This document shows, in pieces, positions 22,951 to 29,104 of a stretch of 29,104 nucleotides of DNA. The stretch is taken from contig QMRZ01000005.1 in the NCBI GenBank assembly GCA_003649495.1, forward strand, positions 1 through 29,104, in the 5' to 3' direction. Every line of letters starts with the position of its first letter. The stretch's first letter is position 1. The notes under the pieces are model-generated. The model made no database searches. It saw only the letters and a list, made by a program, of their open reading frames with translations, and was not told the DNA's origin. Position numbers and translations under genes: made by a program. This DNA comes from Thermoprotei archaeon. Lineage in GTDB: Archaea; Thermoproteota; Thermoprotei; Thermofilales; Thermofilaceae.

Positions 22951-23336
22951 TTGGAGAACTCCTTAACGAAGTACTAAGGGAACTGGAGAAGCTCGGCTTT
23001 AGGGTAACATGTGGTGCTAAGCTTAGGGGGGCCTCAGGCTATGAGCACGTCTTTGAAGCCTTGATAGAAGAGCCTGAGAGGGGTACAGTAGCCGTGATAA
23101 AAGCCTCTGAGAGAGTGGGGACGGAACACGTCTTACCTCTCCTGGCCCACCGTATTGATCTGAGAGTACAAGAGGTGGTAATAGCCAAGTATGTGGAGAG
23201 GGAGGCCAAGCAGCTACTCGAGGCTGCGGGCATGAGGATAGTGAAGGTTGACACCACCACAAAGGCGAGCGATGTAGCTAAGCTCTTATGCGAGATGCTT
23301 AAGGGACGCGAAAGGCTTAACTCGGATGGACTATAA
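22947..23336 (+). CDS. Small protein with restriction-endonuclease-like (PD-(D/E)XK-type) fold, putative
   Basis: A 129-residue protein I cannot assign firmly. The pattern 'LEKLGFRVTCGAKLRGASGYEHVFEALIEEPERGTVAVIKASERV' followed by 'VVIAKYVEREAKQLLEAAGMRIVKVD' recalls Mrr-like PD-(D/E)XK proteins: an N-terminal helix, a GxSGxEHxFE segment, a strand with a (E)xK-like VIK, and a final 'A..LA...GI.ii'. The motif Asp/Glu before Lys is missing (AVIKA), so it is probably a non-catalytic relative if the fold is right. GTG 22947 overlaps the KaiC stop, so it belongs to the V4R-KaiC unit. leuS begins 9 nt after its stop. Confidence 0.6.
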   Translation: MIGELLNEVLRELEKLGFRVTCGAKLRGASGYEHVFEALIEEPERGTVAVIKASERVGTEHVLPLLAHRIDLRVQEVVIAKYVEREAKQLLEAAGMRIVKVDTTTKASDVAKLLCEMLKGRERLNSDGL

Positions 23337-23345
23337 CCTCGCGAG

Positions 23346-26270
23346 GTGAGGCCTATTGCTCAGGGAGTAGTTAGACCTCGAGCGAATAGAGAGAGAGTTG
23401 AGTTCCTCAAGTCAGTTGAGGAGAAGTGGCAGAGGAGATGGAAGGAAGCCAGAGTCTTCGAACCCGAACCGGATGAGAGCAGGCCTAAATTCTTCATTAC
23501 ATTCCCGTATCCCTACGTTAACGCATTCCCTCATCTCGGCAGCGCTTACACTGCATTGAGGAACGACATAATGGCTCGCTATAAGCGGATGAAGGGATAC
23601 AACGTCCTCTTCCCTCAAGGCTGGCATGCAACGGGGGGGCCAATAGTAGCAGCTGCGCTCAGGATTAGGGAGGGCGATCCTAAGCAGATAAGCATCCTCA
23701 GGTCGATGGGCATAGCGGAGGAGGAGATACCTCGCTTCTCAGATCCAGAATACTGGGTTAAGTTCTTCTGCAAGGAGTGGAGAAGGGACTTTGAGAGGTA
23801 CGGCTTATCTATCGACTGGAGAAGGGAGTTTCACACTACCTATCTAAACCCCCCTTATAACAAGTTCATTCAGTGGCAGTACAAGAAGCTATTCGAGAAG
23901 GGCCTGATAGTCAGGGGGACTCATCCAGTAGTCTGGTGTCCTAAAGAGGAGAAAGTGGTAGGTGACCATGATAGGCCTGATGAGTACGCCGGTATAGGGC
24001 CTGAAGAGGTCGTGATCATTAAGTTTAGGGGCGAGGACGGGCTGGTGTATCCCTGCCTGACGTACAGGCCTGAGACAGTATATGGAGCTGTTAATGTCTG
24101 GGTAAAGCCTGGTTACACCTACCTCCTCGTGGAGGTAGATGGAGAGAGGTGGGTCTTAGGCGAGTATGGGTTAAGAGAGATCAGGGATCAGGGGCATAGT
24201 GTCAGAGTAGTTGGGAGTGTAAGAGGAGAGGAGTTGATAGGCAGATGGGTCACTAATCCAGTGACTAAAAAGCGGGTCCCCGTACTTCCGGCCTTATTCG
24301 TAGACCCCGAGATGGGCACTGGCGTAGTAATGTCCGTGCCTGCACATGCGCCCTACGACTACGTCGCGCTAGAGGACCTCAGGCGGGGGCTGGCCTCTAA
24401 GTACCGCTTAAGCCCTGAGGTCCTCAAGGGCGTCAAGCCAGTGAGCATAATAGAACTTGAGGGATACGGCGAGTATCCAGCAGAGACTGTGGTCAAGCGG
24501 CGCGGGATTAGGAGCCAGCTGGATAGGGAGGCTCTCGACGAGGCGACACGCGAGCTCTACTCCAAGGAGTTCTATCAGGGAGTCCTGAAGGAGGTATTCG
24601 GCAAATGGGCAGGGAAGACTGTGGCTGAGGCTAAGGATGAGATAATTGAGCATCTAGTATCCATGGGCGTGGCTGTGAGGCACTACACGCTGCCGCGCCC
24701 CGTGTACTGTAGATGCGGGTCTAGGACGCACGTGAAAATAGTCAGAGACCAGTGGTTCCTGAAGTACAGCGATCCCAGGTGGAAGGAGTTGGCTCATAGG
24801 TGTGTAGACCAGATGAAGTTCCTCCCAGATGATGTTAGGGACTACTTCCATAAGCAGATAGACTGGTATGGTGACTGGGCCTGCACCCATAAGGGCGAGC
24901 TGGGGACCCCACTCCCGTGGGATCCTGAGTGGGTGCTCGAGTCTCTAAGCGACTCAACGATCTACATGGCGTACTACGTCTTAGCGAAGTACCTACAGCA
25001 TCCCGAGAAGTACGGAATCGACTGGAGCAAGCTTGATGACTCCTTCTTCGATTACGTGCTCCTAGGCAGGGGGGATCCCGCCGAAGTCGCTAGGCGCCTG
25101 GGAGTCGATGTCAGACTCATAGAGGAGATTAGGAGGGAGTTCCTGTACTGGTATCCAGTAGATATGAGAATTTCAGGCAAGGACCTGATGCCCAATCACC
25201 TGGTATTCTTCATCTTCCACCACGTTGCCATATTTCCTCCACAACATTGGCCTAGGGGAATAGGCGTTAATGGCTGGGTGCTAGTCGCTGGGGAGAAGAT
25301 GGCAAAATCTAAGGGTAACTTCATACTGCTAAGACAAGCGATTGAGTGGTGGGGTGCTGACGCTACTAGATTCGCTGAAGCCTATGCTGGCAACTCAGGG
25401 CTGGACGACGCAAACTTCGAGCCTGAGGTAGCTGATCGGGCTGTAGACCTCCTCGTCGAGTGGCATGACTTCGCAGTCGAGAACTACGGCAAGGGGCGAG
25501 GCGATTGGAGGGCTATTGACGATTGGTTCAGGAGCGTGCTACACAGAACCATTAAGGAGGTGGAGAGGGAAATGGAGGAGGGCAACTTCAAGAATGCACT
25601 AGTCAAAGGCTTCTTCGACTTACAGAATCACTTCAGGTGGTATCTGCGTAGATGCGGCGAGCCTCAGAGAGATCTCCTTAGGGAGTTCATAGAGGTGCAG
25701 ACTCTCCTGCTAGCTCCAATTACACCACACATATGTGAGGAGATCTGGGAGAAACTCGGGAAGAAGGGGTTCGTGAGCCAGGCCCCCTGGCCTAAAGCTG
25801 AGGAGAAGTACATTAAGCCCGAGGTCGAGAAAGCCGAGGAGATAGTCAGAGAGGTACTGGATGACGCTAGGGAGATCATGAAGTTGATAAGGGGAGTGCC
25901 CAGGGAGCTTGTAATAGTCGTAGCAGCTGATTGGAAGTACAAGTTCCTCAAGGAGGCATTAAGCGATATTGAGAAGGGGGCTGAGCTAAGAGAAGCCTTG
26001 AGAAAGGCTATTGGTAGTGTGGAGCCCCAGTTAAGAGCACAGGCTGGCAAGATTATCGGGATGATCATTAAGAATCCGAGGCCCCTGCAGCTACTCGTGA
26101 ATCCCGAAGTAGAGTGGAAAGCTCTGAGTTCTGCTGCCGAGTTCTACGAGAGGGAGCTAGGCGTGAGCGTTAAGATCACGAGGGAGGGCAGCTATCCCCT
26201 TCCGAGGGGTAAGGTGCCCCTCCCAGGCCGTCCCTCCATAATAGTGCTCACCCAGCGGGATGGAGAGTAA
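23346..26270 (+). CDS. leuS: Leucyl-tRNA synthetase (archaeal type)
   Basis: A 974-residue class I synthetase that charges tRNA-Leu. Ordered features: 'FFITFPYPYVNAFPHLGSAYT' (HIGH motif PHLGS, 62-66), 'FPQGWHATGGPIV', the CP1 editing domain with 'LTYRPETVYGAVNVWV' and 'GTGVVMSVPAHAPYDYVAL' (universal editing Asp in PYDY), and KMAKS (about 651-655) for the KMSKS loop. A C-terminal anticodon-binding region follows ('HICEEIWEKLGKKG'). Archaeal LeuRS has its editing domain placed as in eukaryotes. The 'QWYKKLF' and 'FHTTYLNPPYNKFIQWQ' blocks are also archaeal-type. Start is GTG 23346; GTG alternatives at codons 8 and 9 exist. Its 3' end overlaps the prenyltransferase ATG by 11 nt. Confidence 0.95.
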   Translation: MRPIAQGVVRPRANRERVEFLKSVEEKWQRRWKEARVFEPEPDESRPKFFITFPYPYVNAFPHLGSAYTALRNDIMARYKRMKGYNVLFPQGWHATGGPIVAAALRIREGDPKQISILRSMGIAEEEIPRFSDPEYWVKFFCKEWRRDFERYGLSIDWRREFHTTYLNPPYNKFIQWQYKKLFEKGLIVRGTHPVVWCPKEEKVVGDHDRPDEYAGIGPEEVVIIKFRGEDGLVYPCLTYRPETVYGAVNVWVKPGYTYLLVEVDGERWVLGEYGLREIRDQGHSVRVVGSVRGEELIGRWVTNPVTKKRVPVLPALFVDPEMGTGVVMSVPAHAPYDYVALEDLRRGLASKYRLSPEVLKGVKPVSIIELEGYGEYPAETVVKRRGIRSQLDREALDEATRELYSKEFYQGVLKEVFGKWAGKTVAEAKDEIIEHLVSMGVAVRHYTLPRPVYCRCGSRTHVKIVRDQWFLKYSDPRWKELAHRCVDQMKFLPDDVRDYFHKQIDWYGDWACTHKGELGTPLPWDPEWVLESLSDSTIYMAYYVLAKYLQHPEKYGIDWSKLDDSFFDYVLLGRGDPAEVARRLGVDVRLIEEIRREFLYWYPVDMRISGKDLMPNHLVFFIFHHVAIFPPQHWPRGIGVNGWVLVAGEKMAKSKGNFILLRQAIEWWGADATRFAEAYAGNSGLDDANFEPEVADRAVDLLVEWHDFAVENYGKGRGDWRAIDDWFRSVLHRTIKEVEREMEEGNFKNALVKGFFDLQNHFRWYLRRCGEPQRDLLREFIEVQTLLLAPITPHICEEIWEKLGKKGFVSQAPWPKAEEKYIKPEVEKAEEIVREVLDDAREIMKLIRGVPRELVIVVAADWKYKFLKEALSDIEKGAELREALRKAIGSVEPQLRAQAGKIIGMIIKNPRPLQLLVNPEVEWKALSSAAEFYERELGVSVKITREGSYPLPRGKVPLPGRPSIIVLTQRDGE

Positions 26271-27135
26271 GTGTGAACTCCCTGTGAAGCTGAGTGCCCT
26301 TTTAAAACTCATGAGAATCGAGCAGTGGTACAAGAACCTGCTGATCGTAGTGCCAGCGGTATTCTCATTGAAGCTCACTGACATCAGCATTTACCTGCCT
26401 CTCTTAATGGGGTTCCTATCGCTCTCGCTAGCGTCAAGCGCGGGCTACGTATTTAATGACATCAGAGACCTAGAGAGGGATAGGCTTCACCCCAGGAAGC
26501 GGTATAGGCCACTAGCCTCAGGTCAGGTGAGTGTGAAGGAGGCAGGACTTCTAATGTTTATGTTAATTGCCGCTTCACTGGGTCTAGCCATACCGCTAGG
26601 CACTTGCTTCACTGCTTATATAGTCGCCTTAACCCTAGTAGCCTTTCTGTATAGCCTTTACCTTAAGAAAGTTGCAGTAGTTGATGTGACGGCGATCGCA
26701 GTTAATTATCTGATCAGAGCTGTGTCGGGGGCTGTGCTGATAAGGGTTGAGGTATCACCCTGGCTGATAGCCGGCATCTTCTTCCTCGCGCTATTCTTGA
26801 TCCTAAGCAAGAGGAAGGCGGAGCTGAAAGTGGCAGGTTCCACGTCCCGAGAAGTTCTGAAGGTGTATGGCGAGAAGTGGCTTGACCAGGCATTAAACAT
26901 GAGTGGTGCAATGGTAATGGTGACCTACGCCATCTACTGTGCTGAAGTCCCCCTAGGCCATAAGCTCGTGCCTACAATCCCCCTCATGGCGTTCTTCCTC
27001 CTAAGATATACGCTGGCGCTGGAGCTGGGCAAGGGTGAGCACCCGCACGAGGTGGTGCTGGGGGATAAGCTTACTCTCCTCGCCGCCCTAGCCCTCATCT
27101 CATCCGTGCTCCTGCTAGTGTATGTCTGGCCTTAA
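26260..27135 (+). CDS. UbiA-family prenyltransferase, decaprenyl-phosphate phosphoribosyltransferase-like
   Basis: A 291-residue membrane protein with about eight helices. The opening 'LMRIEQWYKNLLIVVPAVFSLK' and the metal-binding motif NDxxDxxxD (Asn66, Asp67, Asp70, Asp74) followed by 'RLHPRKRYRPLASGQVS' match the Rv3806c/DPPR-synthase branch of UbiA, which moves a phosphoribosyl group onto polyprenyl phosphate. 'LSKRKAEL' later in the chain is also typical of that branch. Digeranylgeranylglyceryl-phosphate synthase is the main archaeal alternative, but the 'QWYKN' and 'HPxKRxRPxASG' signatures favour DPPR synthase. The start overlaps leuS by 11 nt and the end overlaps the next gene by 14 nt. 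Confidence 0.75.
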   Translation: MESKCELPVKLSALLKLMRIEQWYKNLLIVVPAVFSLKLTDISIYLPLLMGFLSLSLASSAGYVFNDIRDLERDRLHPRKRYRPLASGQVSVKEAGLLMFMLIAASLGLAIPLGTCFTAYIVALTLVAFLYSLYLKKVAVVDVTAIAVNYLIRAVSGAVLIRVEVSPWLIAGIFFLALFLILSKRKAELKVAGSTSREVLKVYGEKWLDQALNMSGAMVMVTYAIYCAEVPLGHKLVPTIPLMAFFLLRYTLALELGKGEHPHEVVLGDKLTLLAALALISSVLLLVYVWP

Positions 27136-27652
27136 AGCAGGAGTAAATGAGAGGATCATAAGGGAACTCACTGAATTGCCTTACCTACCAAGCCCGTACT
27201 CCGTCATAAGAGCCGCATTTAGGCTGGCTCGCTTAAGGAGGGGAGAACTCGTAGTAGACTTAGGCTGTGGTGATGGCCGCGCCTTAGTGGTAGCTGCCAG
27301 GGAGTATGGTGCATACGCAGTAGGCGTAGAGCTGAACCCTCTATTAGTGAAGCTGGCAGTGAGGGAATGCATCCTAGCAGGCGTCAGAGAACGTGTGGAG
27401 ATTATACATGGAGATCTCTTCCTATTCGACGTCTCACGCTTTGACGTAATTTACTGTTACCCCTCCCCCGCTGTATCACGAAGGCTTTCACTAAAGCTGG
27501 TTAGTGAGTGTAAGCCTGGCTGCAGAGTGGTGGTGCATGATCACCCCCTGATAGCCGCTGAGCCCGTGAGGGTATTGAGCTTGCCCTCCCAGGGCCCTCA
27601 CATCCATAAAATTTACCTTTACGTATCTGGGATATCGTGGCCTCAAATCTAA
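27122..27652 (+). CDS. Class I SAM methyltransferase, aKMT-like
   Basis: A 176-residue methyltransferase. 'ELPYLPSPYSVIRAAFRLA' (18-36) followed by the SAM motif VVDLGCGDGRALV (44-56) and 'AVGVELNP' resembles archaeal aKMT protein-lysine methyltransferases (broad-specificity, thermophilic Thermoproteota), which have the PYVPTP lead-in. Further 'RVEIIHGDLFLFDVSRFDVIY' and 'PGCRVVVHDHPL' fit. It would transfer methyl from SAM to protein lysines; the substrate is not determinable. ATG 27122 overlaps the prenyltransferase by 14 nt. A T-run (27671-27675) shortly after its stop could terminate transcription. Confidence 0.75.
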   Translation: MSGLKAGVNERIIRELTELPYLPSPYSVIRAAFRLARLRRGELVVDLGCGDGRALVVAAREYGAYAVGVELNPLLVKLAVRECILAGVRERVEIIHGDLFLFDVSRFDVIYCYPSPAVSRRLSLKLVSECKPGCRVVVHDHPLIAAEPVRVLSLPSQGPHIHKIYLYVSGISWPQI

Positions 27653-27700
27653 GGTGCCTAAAAGAGAAGATTTTTCAACCGCTATGCATGATAGCATCTG

Positions 27701-28474
27701 ATGCTTAGAGGCGGCTACGATGAGCGCTACTTCTCAAACTTAAGGGGAGAAAAGTTCTTCTATAGAGTTTGGAGAGTGAAGGGCGCTAGGGCCGTCCTAG
27801 TACTAATCCACGCACTTGGCCTGCACACGGGCAGGTACGCGTGGCTCTGTGATGAACTATCAATGCGAGGATTAACGTGCTATGCGGTAGACTTGTATGG
27901 ACATGGACTTTCGGATGGTGCTAGGGGACGAGGTGCTCTAGCCGATCTCTTGGACGTAGCTAACAAGTTTCTGCAACTAGTCTCAGCCAAGGAGAGAGCT
28001 ACTAATATCTTCGTAATGGGGCATGGGGTAGGTGCTCTAATAGCCCTTATGGCCACTAATCACGTAGAGAATATCAAGGGGGTCCTAGCTTTCTCGCCTC
28101 TAGCTGAGGTAGTGGATTTCTCTAGCATCCCGTTCAGGCTGAGAGTCTCATCGATCTTAGGGTTAAAGGTGCAAATACCGTTGATACCTCCAAGGGATGT
28201 AGAGCACGCTGACGCTATCCTGGAGGCGAAGGCTGATGACCTAGTTAACAGGAAGGTATCCGCAAAGCTCCTACTCTCGATACTTGAGAAGCTTAGGAAG
28301 CTGGAAGGCATTGTGGCGGAGAATATCTCCGTACTGTACGAAGAGGGAGATAGGTTTGTTAGAGGTTTAGAGACATTCTCCAGGCTAGTCGCCAACTTAG
28401 GCGAGAGAGTGTCTTATAATCCAGAGAAGGAAAGGATACCCTTCGAGAGGATACTGGAGTGGGTACACAGCTAA
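27701..28474 (+). CDS. Alpha/beta hydrolase-fold protein lacking the nucleophile serine
   Basis: A 257-residue protein of the monoacylglycerol-lipase-like branch: 'LVLIHALGLHTGRYAWLCDEL' (oxyanion-hole region), 'CYAVDLYGHGLSDGARGR' (cap-entry motif) and the nucleophile elbow at 'FVMGHGVGALIAL'. The family elbow is GxSxG (usually GHSMG); here residue 109 is Gly (codon GGG), so the serine is absent. 'LYEEGDRFV' still has the acid-position Asp, but the usual catalytic-His loop near the C-terminus is 'YNPEKERIPFERIL', with no His. It is therefore probably a pseudoenzyme with a binding or scaffolding role, or a recently inactivated gene. The frame is intact, which favours retention. Confidence 0.8.
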   Translation: MLRGGYDERYFSNLRGEKFFYRVWRVKGARAVLVLIHALGLHTGRYAWLCDELSMRGLTCYAVDLYGHGLSDGARGRGALADLLDVANKFLQLVSAKERATNIFVMGHGVGALIALMATNHVENIKGVLAFSPLAEVVDFSSIPFRLRVSSILGLKVQIPLIPPRDVEHADAILEAKADDLVNRKVSAKLLLSILEKLRKLEGIVAENISVLYEEGDRFVRGLETFSRLVANLGERVSYNPEKERIPFERILEWVHS

Positions 28475-28573
28475 GTCAGGGGGGTCACTGGGCCGCGAGG
28501 GGGAATCTTCATCGGGGGCTTCCTCATAGCCACGGCCCTCACCCCAATTATTTTCCTATGAGGAGAGGGATTA

Positions 28574-29104
28574 TCAACCTTTCCTGTAACTCCATCGTTC
28601 AGCTATTTCCATGGGCGCTATCAGTGCGCTGACCATGCTCTCCCTCTCATAAGCTATGCTGACGTACGCCGCTCTATCACCAGTATTCGTTAATGATACT
28701 TTATCAAGCGTGAAGTAGTTGATGAAAATAGCATCTGGATCGAACTCCAAGCTGAGATGAGGCTTTAAGAGGAGGACTTTAGAGCATGGATAAGCACGTG
28801 GCGGCCTGTTTATCCTCTCTGCTACCCACATGGGCCTTTCCAAGCTCCTATTATAGGGGTAAATCAGGTACTTGTACAGGTATGTGCCATTAAAGGCTTC
28901 GCAGGGGATATCAGTTGTCGTCTTCCCAAGCACAATGCTAGGATGGGGGCCGTGTATTAGGACACCGCCTTCAGAGATCAGGGCTACTCCCCCACCGTTA
29001 AGTTTGTATGAGTGCCATCGCATTGGAGTGGCTATAGGGCCGCTGAGCTCAACTAGATAGCCTCCCGGCACCTGGGAGATCACAGTTCCAGGCCCATCTA
29101 ATGC
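28574..29104 (-). CDS. Unknown protein, partial (5' end outside window)
   Basis: The reading frame is open to the right edge of the window: 'ALDGPGTVISQVPGGYLVEL' is encoded up to base 29104, so GTG 29083 is probably internal and the true start lies outside. The visible C-terminal ~177 residues are beta-rich and rather polar with an NGT sequon-like site, 'GYLVELSGPIATPMRWHSYKL', 'TTDIPCEAFNGTYLY', 'AYPCSKVLLLK' and 'KVSLTNTGDRAAYVSIAYER'. It resembles an extracytoplasmic domain, but I do not recognise a family. Two cysteines could form a disulfide. Convergent with the alpha/beta hydrolase gene, 99 nt apart. Confidence 0.6.
   Translation of the reverse strand, partial: ALDGPGTVISQVPGGYLVELSGPIATPMRWHSYKLNGGGVALISEGGVLIHGPHPSIVLGKTTTDIPCEAFNGTYLYKYLIYPYNRSLERPMWVAERINRPPRAYPCSKVLLLKPHLSLEFDPDAIFINYFTLDKVSLTNTGDRAAYVSIAYERESMVSALIAPMEIAERWSYRKG

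Noticed and set aside
27681..27695. Short hairpin GCTAT-GCATG-ATAGC before the hydrolase gene
   Set aside because: Five-pair stem with no further support; could be chance.
28475..28558. Hydrophobic read-through after the alpha/beta hydrolase stop (GGIFIGGFLIATALTP)
   Set aside because: It is in frame with the stop of the hydrolase, has no start codon of its own and no ribosome-binding site.
1..29104. tRNA, rRNA, CRISPR arrays, insertion sequences
   Set aside because: No tRNA T-loop/acceptor pairs, repeated spacer units, transposase frames or terminal inverted repeats were seen by eye on either strand.

Overview
The window looks like part of the chromosome of a thermophilic archaeon, probably of the TACK group (Thermoproteota/Korarchaeota-like). 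The evidence is archaeal-type LeuRS, a TtuA-type tRNA thiolase (typical of thermophiles), a Thg1-like 3'-5' polymerase, an aKMT-like lysine methyltransferase, an AbrB-PhoU regulator, V4R and double-KaiC proteins, box C/D guide RNAs, TATA boxes about 25-30 nt before starts, AGG/AGA-rich coding and many GTG/TTG starts. The exact lineage cannot be fixed from the sequence alone. No tRNA, rRNA, insertion sequence or CRISPR array was seen.

Layout. 1-821 is the decayed 3' part of an M14 carboxypeptidase-like gene with a GATase-like C-terminal domain. 822-1337 has no intact gene but carries a minus-strand box C/D sRNA. 1338-3231 holds an NSUN-type RNA m5C methyltransferase and an ECF transporter S component. 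3212-4990 (minus) is an operon of a DUF4430 membrane-anchored protein, a winged-helix DUF4443-type regulator and a surface protein, with a palindromic operator candidate in its promoter. 5075-6007 is ttuA, followed by a plus-strand C/D sRNA. 6137-9723 holds an oxidoreductase, a protein of unknown function, AbrB-PhoU, DUF488 and two small zinc-finger proteins. 9686-14394 (minus) is a complete branched-chain amino acid ABC transporter (LivK-G-F-H-M). 14500-15261 is a nucleoside phosphorylase. 15327-19642 is a sugar-metabolism-like group (TIM-barrel isomerase/epimerase and two Gfo/Idh/MocA oxidoreductases) with an Eis-like acetyltransferase and a third C/D sRNA inside it. 19731-20438 is a Thg1-like protein. 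20402-23336 has a small winged-helix regulator divergent from a V4R / double KaiC / nuclease-fold-like operon. 23346-27652 is leuS, a DPPR-synthase-like UbiA prenyltransferase and an aKMT-like methyltransferase in overlapping frames. 27701-28474 is an alpha/beta hydrolase lacking its nucleophile serine. A partial unknown gene leaves the window on the minus strand.

How it fits together. Much of the window concerns RNA modification and translation: NSUN, TtuA, Thg1-like protein, LeuRS and three guide RNAs. Three of the six guide regions match conserved 23S rRNA segments as I recall them. The two minus-strand sRNAs share an identical 8-base TATA-like motif (CTTTTTAG) 26-27 nt before the C box, which suggests a common promoter type. 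The V4R-KaiC operon is the most system-like unit: a small-molecule sensor domain, a two-domain RecA-type ATPase and a third protein, translationally coupled, opposite a candidate regulator.
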